NCBI RefSeq assembly: GCF_014196495.1
Contig: NZ_JACIDT010000016.1
Span: 21,733 to 85,732, forward strand
Reading direction: 5' to 3'
Length of the DNA: 64,000 nucleotides
From: Sphingobium jiangsuense
Lineage (GTDB): Bacteria > Pseudomonadota > Alphaproteobacteria > Sphingomonadales > Sphingomonadaceae
Shown: piece by piece, positions 9,018 through 17,556 of the stretch
Position numbering within the stretch: the first letter of the stretch is position 1
Layout: each line of letters starts with the position of its first letter
Made by a program: the position numbers and the translations under genes
The notes under the pieces: model-generated
Databases searched by the model: none
Seen by the model: only the letters and a program-made list of their open reading frames with translations
Told to the model about the DNA's origin: nothing

Positions 9018-9401
9018 CTAGCGGACCGAGAAGGCGTGCGTGCCCGTGATGCGGTGCGTGTCGGCGCCGACGATCACCCAATCGACCCGGTAGCTCCCGG
9101 CGGAAAGCGGCCTGGCGCTGGTGAGGGTAATCGACTTCCCGTCCTCCGATACCGCGCTCGTCACGCCCGTCATCTTCATGACGTGGTTCGCCATGCCCGG
9201 CATGGAGGTCATCGTCAGCGTTGCGCTCGACAATCGGGGCATGACGCGCTCGCTGAAGGTGAGCTGCACCGTCGTGGTCGGTGCGACGGTGGCGTTCGCG
9301 GCGGGCGTCGCCGCGACGATCTTCGGGTGCGCGTGCGCGGCGGCGGGCACGCTCAGTGCGGCCATCACCGCGAACGGGGCGATCAGCGATCGGAACTTCA
9401 T
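9018..9401 (-). CDS. copC: Periplasmic copper-binding protein CopC
   Basis: A 127-aa CopC/YobA-type protein. The start is the ATG of MKFRSLIAPFAVMAAL, with an AAAGGAG site just upstream. A signal peptide should be cut after AAHA, leaving a mature N-terminal His (HPKIVAATPA). In CopC that residue binds Cu(II) through its amino group and side chain. A second His in GTHAFSVR near the C-terminus, and a Met-rich patch (TMTSMPGMANHVMKM), fit the copper sites of the beta-sandwich. copD follows directly. Confidence 0.9.
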   Translation of the reverse strand: MKFRSLIAPFAVMAALSVPAAAHAHPKIVAATPAANATVAPTTTVQLTFSERVMPRLSSATLTMTSMPGMANHVMKMTGVTSAVSEDGKSITLTSARPLSAGSYRVDWVIVGADTHRITGTHAFSVR

Positions 9402-9525
9402 ATCAAACTCCTTTTGCAATCCATGTTAGGCGATACGCAGTTGCCGCGCGCATCCCTCACGCCAGCTTGGATGAGGGCACAATCCGCGCCATGCGTATGA
9501 GGGAGGCAGAAGGAAAGGTCAGGCG

Positions 9526-9807
9526 ATGAACAACGATATCGACAGCGCGCTGGCTCGCTTCGCCGGGGCGGAACCGCATGCCGGCCTCGCCGGGCTCGAA
9601 GACCGCGTAATGTGCGCGATCGCGAGCCGATCGTCGTCTTCGGGTCTGGCGATGGGCGCATCGCTGAGTGCGGCCGCATTCGCGCTGGTGCTCGGCATCG
9701 TCAGCAATGCCGTGCCGCTGGCCGAAGCGCGCGCGGTGTCGACGCTCGCGCCGTTCGGCGCGCCGAGCCCGCTGGCGCCCTCCTCCTTGCTGCTCGAACC
9801 GCGATGA
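9526..9807 (+). CDS. CnrY-like anti-sigma membrane protein
   Basis: A 93-aa protein with an N-terminal cytosolic part (DSALARFAGAEPHAGLAGLE), one TM helix near residues 42-64 (MGASLSAAAFALVLGIVSNA) and a short Pro-rich periplasmic tail. The size and layout match the CnrY/NccY type of anti-sigma factor (about 95 aa), which holds an ECF sigma factor at the membrane. Support comes mainly from context: the next two genes are a CnrX-like sensor and an ECF sigma factor, coupled by ATGA and GTGA overlaps. Primary-sequence support is weak because CnrY-type proteins diverge fast. Confidence 0.68.
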   Translation: MNNDIDSALARFAGAEPHAGLAGLEDRVMCAIASRSSSSGLAMGASLSAAAFALVLGIVSNAVPLAEARAVSTLAPFGAPSPLAPSSLLLEPR

Positions 9808-10241
9808 GAGCGCGTCAGCTTATCCTCATCGGGTTGATCGCGTTCGCTGCTGCGGTCATCGGGGTGCTGGTCGGGCGGTATTTCGTTCCCGCTCCGCCGC
9901 AGCCGGCGGCCGAGCTCCACGCGGTGCTGCACGAGCAGCTTTCGCTCGATCCGGAGCAGGAGCGACGGCTTGAAGCGCTGGAAGCGAGCTTCGCGGTTCG
10001 GCGCCGTGCGCTTGAGCTCGAGATGCGCGCCGAGAATGCCCGTCTTGCCGATGCCATCGCCGCCGAGCACGGCAATGGCCCTCGCGTCGCCGCCGCGGTC
10101 GACGCCTCGCACCGGACGATGGGCCAGCTCCAGAAGGAGACGCTGGCGCACATCTTCGCGATGCGCGCGCTGTTGAAACCGGAGCAGGCGGCAAAGTTCG
10201 ATGCCGCCGTGACCAGGGCGCTGACCGAAGAACCCCGGTGA
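9804..10241 (+). CDS. CnrX-like periplasmic metal sensor
   Basis: A 145-aa membrane-anchored periplasmic sensor: TM helix at residues 6-28 (LILIGLIAFAAAVIGVLVG), then helices of the CnrX/ZraP/CpxP type. Aligning the first helix to CnrX gives a constant offset of three, and all five Ni/Co ligands that I recall for CnrX are present: His39 and His43 (LHAVLHEQL), Glu60, His116 and Met120 (HIFAM). This predicts a working metal site. It overlaps the CnrY-like gene (ATGA) and the sigma gene (GTGA). The surrounding copper genes leave open whether the ligand is copper, nickel or cobalt. Confidence 0.82.
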   Translation: MRARQLILIGLIAFAAAVIGVLVGRYFVPAPPQPAAELHAVLHEQLSLDPEQERRLEALEASFAVRRRALELEMRAENARLADAIAAEHGNGPRVAAAVDASHRTMGQLQKETLAHIFAMRALLKPEQAAKFDAAVTRALTEEPR

Positions 10242-10807
10242 ACGACGGTCTGGCCGACCGCACGGACGGCGAGCTCGTCGCGCTGGCGCTGGGCGGCCGG
10301 GAGGCGGCCTTCGCCGAGATCGTCAGCCGGCACAAGCAGCCGCTCCACCGCCTGATCGCCCGGATCATCGGCGATGACGACGAAGCGCTCGACGTCCTCC
10401 AGGACGTGTTCGTCGCGGCGCACGGATCGCTGCGCCGGTTCGACATGGGGCGGCCGATGCGTGCCTGGCTCGCGCGCATCGCGATCAACAAGGCGCGCGA
10501 CTGGCGGCGACGCCGAGCGGTGCGGCGATTGATTTGGGCGGTGCTGCCCATCGAGCACGCATCGGACATCGCCGACGACCAGCCCGCGGTCGACACGCTC
10601 GCGGCCGACCGCGAAGAACTGCGGCAGGTGGGCGCGGCGATCGCCACGCTTCCGGCCAATCTGCGCGAGACGCTGGTGCTGCGCGCGATCGAGGGCATGA
10701 GCCAGGCGGAAACCGCCGAGGCGCTGGGAATCAGCGAGAAGGCGGTCGAGACGCGCCTCTATCGCGCCCGGCTGCGACTCGCGGCCGAGATCGACCGGCA
10801 ACGATAG
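10238..10807 (+). CDS. ECF sigma factor (CnrH-like)
   Basis: A 189-aa RNA polymerase sigma factor of the ECF group. Region 2 shows the DDDEALDVLQDVFVAAH helix and AWLARIAINKARDW. Region 4 shows LPANLRETLVLRAIEGMSQA and the helix-turn-helix ALGISEKAVETRLYRARLRL. The GTG start overlaps the sensor gene stop by four bases. The 93/145/189-aa sizes of this trio parallel CnrY/X/H. By analogy, metal binding by the sensor would release sigma from the anti-sigma protein. The target promoters cannot be identified here, because the neighbouring copper promoters look MerR-type. Confidence 0.88.
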   Translation: MNDGLADRTDGELVALALGGREAAFAEIVSRHKQPLHRLIARIIGDDDEALDVLQDVFVAAHGSLRRFDMGRPMRAWLARIAINKARDWRRRRAVRRLIWAVLPIEHASDIADDQPAVDTLAADREELRQVGAAIATLPANLRETLVLRAIEGMSQAETAEALGISEKAVETRLYRARLRLAAEIDRQR

Positions 10808-10811
10808 ACGC

Positions 10812-10842
10812 TTGACCCTGACATGGTGTCAGACCCCATCTT
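10812..10842 (+). promoter_or_regulatory. CueR/MerR-type promoter of multicopper oxidase operon
   Basis: TTGACC (-35, 10812-10817), a 19-bp spacer and CATCTT (-10, 10837-10842). The spacer contains the dyad CTGACATGGTGTCAG (10818-10832), which differs at only two central bases from the one in front of the copA ATPase. Transcription would start about 80 bases before the multicopper oxidase start codon. Confidence 0.82.
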
Positions 10843-10931
10843 GCCTTCAGCTTTTTTCGACTCCGCCATGAGGGGCATGATCGCCGCGCGCGTATGGTTC
10901 GGTAAGCCTCGCCAAGATTTCAGGACGATGA

Positions 10932-12905
10932 ATGACCGCTTCGATTGATCGCCGGACACTGCTTCGCGGAACCGCCGCGCTGGGCGGCACGGCCGCGCTT
11001 GCCGCATGGTTTCCCGCCTGGGCGCAGCCCGTCTCGCAAGGCCTCGTAAGGCCGCTCCCGACCGTTTCAGGCGAGGACATCACGCTCACCATCGCGCGCC
11101 AGACGATGATGATCGACGGGCGATCCTCGCCCGCGATCGGTATCAACGGCACCGTGCCGGCACCGCTCATTCGGCTGCGCGAAGGCCAGATGGTGCGGCT
11201 CAATGTCGTGAACGACCTAGACGAGGACAGCTCGATCCACTGGCACGGCCTCCTCGTTCCGCCGCAGCACGACGGCGTGCCGGGCGTCTCGTTTCCCGGT
11301 ATCAAGCCGCGATCGAATTATCTCTACGAATTCCCGATCAAGCAGAACGGCACCTATTGGTATCACAGCCATTCGGGGCTGCAGGAACAACTCGGCCATT
11401 ATGGCCCGATCGTCATCGACCCCGTCGGCGAGGATCCGGCCCAGTATGACCGCGAGCACGTCATCGTGCTTTCGGACCACAGCCGGATGTCGCCCGAGGC
11501 GATCTTCCGGAACATGAAGCTCAATCCCGGCGGGTTCAATTTCCAGAAGCAGACCCTGGCCGGCCTGCTGGCGGGACGGGACCAGACAGCATCGCAACGC
11601 CTGATGTGGGGCGGGATGCGGATGGACCCGACCGACATTTCGGACGCAACCGGCTCGATCTACACCTACCTGGTCAACGGCCACGGCCCGATGGACAACT
11701 GGACCGCGCTGTTCACGCCGGGCGAGCGCGTGCGCCTGAGGTTCATCAACGCATCGGCGATGACCACCTTCAACGTCCGCATACCAGGATTGCCGATGAG
11801 CATCGTCCAGGCTGACGGGCAGAACGTCATGCCGGTCGAGGTCCAAGAGTTCCAGATCGGCGTCGCCGAAACCTACGACGCGATCGTCACGCCGAGCGAG
11901 GACCGGGCCTTCACGCTAGTCGGCGAGGCGATCGACCGCTCGGGCATGGCGCGCGCCACGCTGGCGCCGCGCGCCGGCATGAGCGCCGCGGTGCCGCCGC
12001 TGCGCGAGCGTCCGCTCGCGACCATGAAGGACATGGGCATGGGCGACATGTCGATGGATCATGGCGGCATGGGCGGGATGGACATGACGGGCGGGATGCG
12101 CGGCGTCGATCCCACCGCCGAGCAGAACCCATCGGCCGCGCTCGCGACCGGCGCGATGGCCGGCGGCGCGGCGGCGGTGGGCAATATGGATCACAGCACG
12201 ATGCCGATGGACCATTCCGGCATGGCCGGCATGGATCACGGCGCCATGGCCGGCCAATCGGGCGGGATGGCCGGGATGGATCATTCGCCGATGGGCGGAC
12301 AGTCCGGCGCGATGGCGGGCATGGACCACGGCTCGATGGACATGGGCTCGATGAGCATGCGCGACTTTTCCAATGCGCCGCAGGTCAAGAAAGGCCCGGG
12401 TGTCCAGACCATCTCGCCGATGCCGATGGACCGCACCGGCGAACCCGGCCAGGGGCTGGAGAATGTCGGGCACAAGGTGCTCGTCTACCGCGACCTGATG
12501 GCGCTCGACCGCAACCCCGACGTCCGCGCGCCATCCCGCAGCATCGACATCCACCTGACCGGCAACATGGAGCGCTTCATGTGGTCGTTCGACGGCGAGA
12601 AGATGTCGGACGTTCACGAGCCGATCCCGTTCATCGAAGGCGAGCGGGTGCGCGTGAACCTCATCAACGACAGCATGATGGGGCACCCGATCCACATCCA
12701 CGGCCACTTCTTCGAGCTGGTGACGGGGCATGGCGACCATGCGCCGAGAAAGCACACCGTCATCGTCCAGCCGGGCGGCAAGGTGACCTGGGACTTCACC
12801 GCCGATGCGGTCGGCGACTGGGCGTTCCACTGCCACCTGCTCTATCACATGCACGCGGGAATGATGCGCGTCGTGAGCGTGCGGCCGCGGGGAGACGCGG
12901 CATGA
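10932..12905 (+). CDS. copA: Multicopper oxidase CopA (PcoA type)
   Basis: A 657-aa periplasmic multicopper oxidase, thought to oxidise Cu(I) to less toxic Cu(II). The Tat signal is SIDRRTLLRGTAALGG. Copper ligands appear in order: IHWHGLLVPP, YWYHSHSGLQEQ, then HPIHIHGHFFEL and the T1/T3 motif HCHLLYHMHAGMMRV near the C-terminus. A long Met/His-rich insert at about residues 355-480 repeats GGMAGMDHS-type units and probably gathers copper. copB overlaps its stop by four bases. A MerR-type promoter lies upstream at 10812. Confidence 0.95.
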   Translation: MTASIDRRTLLRGTAALGGTAALAAWFPAWAQPVSQGLVRPLPTVSGEDITLTIARQTMMIDGRSSPAIGINGTVPAPLIRLREGQMVRLNVVNDLDEDSSIHWHGLLVPPQHDGVPGVSFPGIKPRSNYLYEFPIKQNGTYWYHSHSGLQEQLGHYGPIVIDPVGEDPAQYDREHVIVLSDHSRMSPEAIFRNMKLNPGGFNFQKQTLAGLLAGRDQTASQRLMWGGMRMDPTDISDATGSIYTYLVNGHGPMDNWTALFTPGERVRLRFINASAMTTFNVRIPGLPMSIVQADGQNVMPVEVQEFQIGVAETYDAIVTPSEDRAFTLVGEAIDRSGMARATLAPRAGMSAAVPPLRERPLATMKDMGMGDMSMDHGGMGGMDMTGGMRGVDPTAEQNPSAALATGAMAGGAAAVGNMDHSTMPMDHSGMAGMDHGAMAGQSGGMAGMDHSPMGGQSGAMAGMDHGSMDMGSMSMRDFSNAPQVKKGPGVQTISPMPMDRTGEPGQGLENVGHKVLVYRDLMALDRNPDVRAPSRSIDIHLTGNMERFMWSFDGEKMSDVHEPIPFIEGERVRVNLINDSMMGHPIHIHGHFFELVTGHGDHAPRKHTVIVQPGGKVTWDFTADAVGDWAFHCHLLYHMHAGMMRVVSVRPRGDAA

Positions 12906-13975
12906 AGACGCTGCTGCTGCTCGGCGCCGCTCCCGCCGTCCTTCTGGCCGCGCCCGCCGCGGCGCAAACGATGGACCATTCCAACATGCCCGGCATGACG
13001 ATGCCGGCAAAGCCGGCGCAAGCGGAGCCGGCGCCCGAGCCCGCGCAACGGCCGCCTTCGCCTCCGGCGGCACAAGATGCCGCCCCCGCCCCAGCCGCTC
13101 CCGATTGCCCGCCCGAGCACGCGGTGATGGGGCATTGCACGCCTAAGCCAGCAACCGATCCGCACGCGGGGCACGCCATGCCCGGCCCGTCCCAGGCGGC
13201 GCCCGCGATGGACATGACCGGCACCGCGCTTCCGGCCGGCAATGCCCCGCCGCCGCAGCCGCCGGCGGATCATTATGCCGATCGCCAGTTTCCGCCCGAA
13301 GAGATGGCGGATGCCCGCCGCCAGATGATGTTCGAGCAGGGCGGCCAGCCTTTCTATCAGGTGATGTTCAACCTCGCGGAATATCAGGCGCGCGAGGGTG
13401 CCGACGGCTTCCGCTGGGACGGCGAGGGTTGGTTCGGCGGCGACGTCAACCGGCTCGTGGTGAAGATCGAAGGCTCGGGCGCGTTCGGCGAAGGGGTCGA
13501 GGATGCCGAAATTCAGGCGCTCTATTCGCGCGCGATCGGCCCCTACTTCAACCTCCAGGCCGGCATCCGCTACGACTTCAAACCCAATCCCTCACGCACC
13601 TACGCCACGATCGGCTTCGAGGGGCTTGCGCCCTATTGGTTCGAGGTAGAGGGCGCGCTGTTCCTCTCCGACAAAGGCGACGTGCTCGGCCGGCTCGAAG
13701 GCTATTACGACCAGCGGATCACCCAGCGGTTGATCCTGCAGCCGCGCGCCGAGTTTAATCTTGCCGCGCAGGATGTGCCGGAAACCGGCATCGGCTCCGG
13801 CCTGTCGGACATCGAGCTTGGCCTGCGCCTGCGCTACGAGATCACACGCCAGTTCGCGCCCTATATCGGCGTGTCGTGGGACAGGAAGATCGGCGACACC
13901 GCCGACTTCGCGCGCACGGCGGGTGAGAACCCGTCATCCACCAGCATCGTGTTTGGGATCAGGACCTGGTTCTGA
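12902..13975 (+). CDS. copB: Outer-membrane copper resistance protein CopB
   Basis: A 357-aa CopB/PcoB-family outer-membrane beta-barrel. The signal peptide is MKTLLLLGAAPAVLLAAPAA. A Met/His/Pro-rich copper-binding stretch follows (MDHSNMPGMTMP, ATDPHAGHAMPGP). The barrel part begins near residue 125 with FPPEEMADARRQMMFEQGG and includes RWDGEGWFGGDVNRL, typical of CopB, ending in the aromatic C-terminus FGIRTWF. The ATG overlaps the multicopper oxidase stop (ATGA), so copAB are coupled. It would sequester copper or let it leave across the outer membrane. Confidence 0.93.
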   Translation: MKTLLLLGAAPAVLLAAPAAAQTMDHSNMPGMTMPAKPAQAEPAPEPAQRPPSPPAAQDAAPAPAAPDCPPEHAVMGHCTPKPATDPHAGHAMPGPSQAAPAMDMTGTALPAGNAPPPQPPADHYADRQFPPEEMADARRQMMFEQGGQPFYQVMFNLAEYQAREGADGFRWDGEGWFGGDVNRLVVKIEGSGAFGEGVEDAEIQALYSRAIGPYFNLQAGIRYDFKPNPSRTYATIGFEGLAPYWFEVEGALFLSDKGDVLGRLEGYYDQRITQRLILQPRAEFNLAAQDVPETGIGSGLSDIELGLRLRYEITRQFAPYIGVSWDRKIGDTADFARTAGENPSSTSIVFGIRTWF

Positions 13976-14031
13976 ACTAGACAGGACGATCGAGCCGCGC
14001 GCGAACGGCACGCCAGGTCGAAAGGAGATAA

Positions 14032-14475
14032 ATGATGAAGATGTTCCGTACTCTCGCTCTTGCACTGGCGCTGGGCACACCGGCGGTCACGATGGCAGCG
14101 GGACCCATCGTCGTTCATCGCGATCCGGGCTGCGGCTGCTGCGAGCAGTGGGCACGCCAAGTGAAGGCCGGGTTCGATCGTCAAGTCAGAATGATTGACG
14201 ATCCCAACCGCGCGGCGCTTAAGGCCCGGCTCGGTGTCCCAGCCGCGCAGTCGTCCTGCCACACCGCGATCGTCGATGGCATGGCGTTCGAAGGGCACGT
14301 CCCGATCGCCGATATGAAGCGCGCGCTCGCCGCGCGCCCGGCGGGTGTCAAGGGCCTCGCCGTGGCCGGCATGCCGATCGGCTCCCCCGGGATGGAAGTC
14401 GCCGGCGCCAAGCGACAGCCTTACGTCGTCATCGCCTTCGGAGAGAACGGCCAGCGAGTGTTCGCGCGTCACTAA
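14032..14475 (+). CDS. DUF411 metal-associated periplasmic protein
   Basis: A 147-aa protein with a signal peptide ([20 protein letters not shown]) and the DUF411 motif [20 protein letters not shown], whose CGCC cluster resembles a thiol or metal site. Further conserved parts are [18 protein letters not shown] and [16 protein letters not shown]411 proteins are regularly found in copper and silver resistance operons, but their reaction is unknown. An AAGGAG site precedes two adjacent ATGs; either could be the start. It probably extends the copAB operon, 56 bases downstream of copB. Confidence 0.85.
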   Translation: MMKMFRTLALALALGTPAVTMAAGPIVVHRDPGCGCCEQWARQVKAGFDRQVRMIDDPNRAALKARLGVPAAQSSCHTAIVDGMAFEGHVPIADMKRALAARPAGVKGLAVAGMPIGSPGMEVAGAKRQPYVVIAFGENGQRVFARH

Positions 14476-14494
14476 AGATAGGAAGGTTCAATCG

Positions 14495-15052
14495 ATGGAA
14501 CAGGATCACGAAATGAAGAGTATGTCGTGGGGTCGCTTTGCGGCGATGATCGCAACCTCCACGTTGATCATGTTCTTCCTGATGTACCAGCTCGTCTATT
14601 CGTCCGAGCATCTGATGTTCAGCATCAACCGGCTGGTCGCCTCGCTGGTGATGGGCGCGGTGATGACAATGGTGATGCTCGGCTTCATGTGGTCGATGTA
14701 CAAGGGCATGGCGATCAAGCTCGGGATCTTGGCGTTTGCGCTGGTCCTCGGCGTGGCCTCGCTTCTGGTCAATCGCAGTCAGGCGCTTATCTCCGACGTC
14801 ACCTTCATGAAGTCGATGATCCCGCACCATTCGATCGCGATCAACAACGCGCGCAAGGCCAGCATCAGCGATCCCCGGGTTCGCGTGCTGGCCGACCAGA
14901 TCATCGCCAGCCAGGTCCGCGAGATCGCCGAGATGAAGCTCCTCATCGAAGACATCGATCGGAACGGCGAACGCGGCACCCAGCCACTGCCGGCGCGGTC
15001 GGCCGAGGTTACGCAGGATATGCTGCCCGAGATTCGGGCTGCTGTTCGTTGA
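14495..15052 (+). CDS. DUF305-family membrane protein
   Basis: A 185-aa protein. The N-terminus carries about three TM helices ([58 protein letters not shown]). A DUF305-like helical part follows with the signature [19 protein letters not shown] and MKLLIEDI. The MxxHH-type motif suggests metal binding in the periplasm. Such proteins often travel with copper resistance genes; the role is not established. An AGGAAGG site stands before the ATG at 14495. It is the last gene of the copper module before copy C. Confidence 0.82.
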   Translation: MEQDHEMKSMSWGRFAAMIATSTLIMFFLMYQLVYSSEHLMFSINRLVASLVMGAVMTMVMLGFMWSMYKGMAIKLGILAFALVLGVASLLVNRSQALISDVTFMKSMIPHHSIAINNARKASISDPRVRVLADQIIASQVREIAEMKLLIEDIDRNGERGTQPLPARSAEVTQDMLPEIRAAVR

Positions 15053-15244
15053 AGCGCAAGCCTTACGGATTACGCCCGCACAGGTTCCCGCGGATAACCT
15101 CACGATAAGCGGAGGTGCCAGCCCAATGCCACGAGCCTTCGATAGCGACAGCTTCTCACTGTGGCGAGAAGCGAAAATCGCCCGAGCGTAGCATTTGCGG
15201 CCGCGGAGAACGGCAGGCGGCAGGACCAGGCGATTGCGGACGCC

Positions 15245-15302
15245 TCTAGAGTAGTACGAACGGCGAAATATATTCGTTATGTTTATCCTGCGCGGGGCGC
15301 CA
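15245..15302 (+). repeat. dif-like 58-bp repeat, copy C
   Basis: This copy has the clearest Xer-type layout: an 11-bp XerC-like arm ACGGCGAAATA (15260-15270), the 6-bp centre TATTCG and an 11-bp XerD-like arm TTATGTTTATC (15277-15287). The XerD arm agrees with E. coli dif at 8 of 11 positions and the XerC arm at 5 of 11. It marks the right end of the copper module. Excision between B and C would release about 10.2 kb, and between A and B about 4.5 kb. Confidence 0.8.
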
Positions 15303-15331
15303 TTTTCTTCAAAGGAAAACAAGGGTATAGC

Positions 15332-15353
15332 AGGCGGCGGAAGCCGCCTTTTT
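15332..15353 (+). terminator. Rho-independent terminator-like hairpin
   Basis: The stem AGGCGGC/GCCGCCT with a four-base GGAA loop is followed by a run of T. It lies just outside copy C and could end transcription leaving the copper module rightwards. Confidence 0.7.
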
Positions 15354-15609
15354 GCATTCGCGCGGACCGGCCCGCCATCCCGGCTCGGCTTGCGGCGGCA
15401 TGCGCCCGTCTCCGTCCGTTCAGCGGCGGCAGTTCCCATGGCGCAACCGCTCCGGCTCGCCGCCGGAAGCCGCCAGGCGCGCTGCGCCGCAACGAAAGCG
15501 GCCTTGCTTAACCCTATCTCAACCCATGGACGGCAGAATACGCTCCCTGACCCCGATGCTCTTCGTGGTCGGCGGCCGACATGATCGAGAAGAGGAATGG
15601 GGGATCCAT

Positions 15610-17541
15610 ATGCTGGCCAGAATGGCCCGTCTCAGGCAGTTCTTCTCCGTATCGGTCAATGATCCCGAACTGTTGAAGGCGCAATATCGCGCCTTCGCCT
15701 ATCAGCTTCCGATGCTGTACTGCATCCTGCTCATCAGCAGCTGGATCATGGTGCTGCCCTATATCGGCAGGGCTCCGGCCGTGCTGGCCGTGGTCATACC
15801 GGTGGTCCTCACCGCCTTCTGCGTGACGCGCGCGATCCAGTGGTGGTCGCGGCTGCATGCGGACCCCTGCGCCGAAGAGGCGCTGGCCGCGCTGCGCCGC
15901 ACGAACATGCTTGCGCCGCTGCTGTCGGTGCTGTTCACCGGCTGGGCGATCCTGCTGTTTCCCTATGGGGACACCGTGGCGCAGGACCATATCGCCTTCT
16001 TCATGGGGATCACCGCCATCGGGTGCATTTTCTGCCTGATGCACCTGCGGTCGGCCGCCTTTCTGGTCGCCCTTATCGACAATGCGTTCATGATCGGCTT
16101 CCTGAGCACGCAGGACAATTCGGCCTATGCCGCCATCGCGGCCAATGTCGTCCTCGTCACCGGCGCGTTGCTGGTGATCCTGCTGTTCCACTATCGCGAT
16201 TTCGCCCGGATGGTGACGCTCAATGCCGAGAACCGGCAGCTCGCCAATTGCGACAGCCTGACCGGCCTGCCCAATCGCCGCCATTTCTTCGAAAAGCTGG
16301 ACGCCGCCGTCGCGAGCTGCCGCTATACCGAAGGCACGCTTGCCGTCGGCATCATCGATCTCGACGGTTTCAAGCCGATCAACGACCTCTACGGCCATGT
16401 CATCGGCGACCGCCTGCTCTGCGCGGTGACGGAGCGGCTGTCGCTGCTGTGCGCGGGGCAGGTCGATCTGGCGCGACTGGGCGGCGACGAATTCGCGCTG
16501 CTCGTCACGCAGGGCACGGCGGACGAGGATCTGCGGAGGTTCGGCACCCAATTATGCGACGGCCTGCGCGCGCCGTTCAGGATCGGCGACGTGACCGTGC
16601 AGATCGGCGGGTCGCTGGGCTTCGCGTCCTTCCCCGATCATGCGCGGACCGCCGAGCAGCTGTACGAGCTGGCCGACTATGCGCTCTATCACGGCAAGCG
16701 TCACCGGCGCGGCACGGTCAACATCTTCACAGTCGACCACGATACGCAGATCCAGCGCGACGCCGCGGTCGAGATCGCGCTGCGCAAGGCCGATCTGGAG
16801 CGGGAGCTGGTCGTCGTGTTCCAGCCCATCGTCGATATCGCGAGCGACCGCACCGTCGCCTTCGAGGCGCTGGCGCGCTGGAAAAGCGTCGCGCTGGGCG
16901 ACGTGCCGCCGACCCAGTTCATTCCGATTGCCGAGCGCAGCGGGCTGATCGGGCGGCTGACGGTCATCCTGCTGGGCAAGGCGCTGGCGGCGGCGCGCCA
17001 TTGGCCCGACACGATCCGCCTGTCGTTCAACCTTTCCGCGCACGACCTCTGCTCGCCGCAGATCGTGTTGCAGATCATCCAGATGCTGAACGACGCGCCG
17101 ATCGAAACCAGCCGCATCGACCTGGAGATCACCGAAACCGCGCTGTTGCACGATATGGAGCAGGTGCAGGAAGCGATCCGCATGCTCAAGCTGCTGGGGT
17201 GCAGCGTGTCGCTCGACGATTTCGGGACGGGCTATTCCAGCCTCAGCCATCTGCACGCGCTGCCCTTCACCAAGATCAAGATCGACCGCAGCTTCGTGCA
17301 GGGGATGGACAGCAAGCCGGCCAGCTACAAGATCGTCAAGTCGCTGCTGGCGCTGACGCGCGACATGGGCATCGACTGCGTGGTCGAGGGCGTGGAAACC
17401 GTGGAGGAAATGAGCCTGCTGCGCGAGCTGGGCGGCAAGATGGTGCAGGGCTATTATTTCTCCCGCCCGATGGAGGAAAAGGACATAGCGGGCTTTCTGG
17501 CCGATCGCGCGCGGCCCGAACCGATGCTCCGCAGCGGCTGA
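15610..17541 (+). CDS. Membrane GGDEF/EAL cyclic-di-GMP protein
   Basis: A bifunctional-type c-di-GMP enzyme of 643 aa. About six hydrophobic helices lie in the first 200 residues (LPMLYCILLISSWIMVLPYI ... VVLVTGALLVILLFHY), a MASE-like sensor of unknown input. The GGDEF domain has an intact ARLGGDEFALL; the RxxD inhibitory site just before it is absent. The EAL domain keeps AFEALARW, LEITETALL, DDFGTGYSSLSHLH, KIDRSFVQGMD and VVEGVET, so phosphodiesterase activity is plausible. The start ATG at 15610 follows a GGAATGGGGGA stretch; an earlier in-frame start cannot be excluded. Confidence 0.88.
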   Translation: MLARMARLRQFFSVSVNDPELLKAQYRAFAYQLPMLYCILLISSWIMVLPYIGRAPAVLAVVIPVVLTAFCVTRAIQWWSRLHADPCAEEALAALRRTNMLAPLLSVLFTGWAILLFPYGDTVAQDHIAFFMGITAIGCIFCLMHLRSAAFLVALIDNAFMIGFLSTQDNSAYAAIAANVVLVTGALLVILLFHYRDFARMVTLNAENRQLANCDSLTGLPNRRHFFEKLDAAVASCRYTEGTLAVGIIDLDGFKPINDLYGHVIGDRLLCAVTERLSLLCAGQVDLARLGGDEFALLVTQGTADEDLRRFGTQLCDGLRAPFRIGDVTVQIGGSLGFASFPDHARTAEQLYELADYALYHGKRHRRGTVNIFTVDHDTQIQRDAAVEIALRKADLERELVVVFQPIVDIASDRTVAFEALARWKSVALGDVPPTQFIPIAERSGLIGRLTVILLGKALAAARHWPDTIRLSFNLSAHDLCSPQIVLQIIQMLNDAPIETSRIDLEITETALLHDMEQVQEAIRMLKLLGCSVSLDDFGTGYSSLSHLHALPFTKIKIDRSFVQGMDSKPASYKIVKSLLALTRDMGIDCVVEGVETVEEMSLLRELGGKMVQGYYFSRPMEEKDIAGFLADRARPEPMLRSG

Positions 17542-17556
17542 CCGCGCCGCAAACCG

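Larger units (their letters stand above)
15053..15609. other. Module right boundary and leader of GGDEF/EAL gene
   Basis: About 550 bases without a firm gene. The segment holds a 21-codon frame at 15126-15191 (MPRAFDSDSFSLWREAKIAR...) with a GGAGG site, possibly the start of a truncated gene. It also holds dif-like copy C and a terminator-like hairpin at 15332. From 15354 to 15609 a frame is open in phase with the GGDEF/EAL gene, so that protein might start earlier than I place it. Confidence 0.5.
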
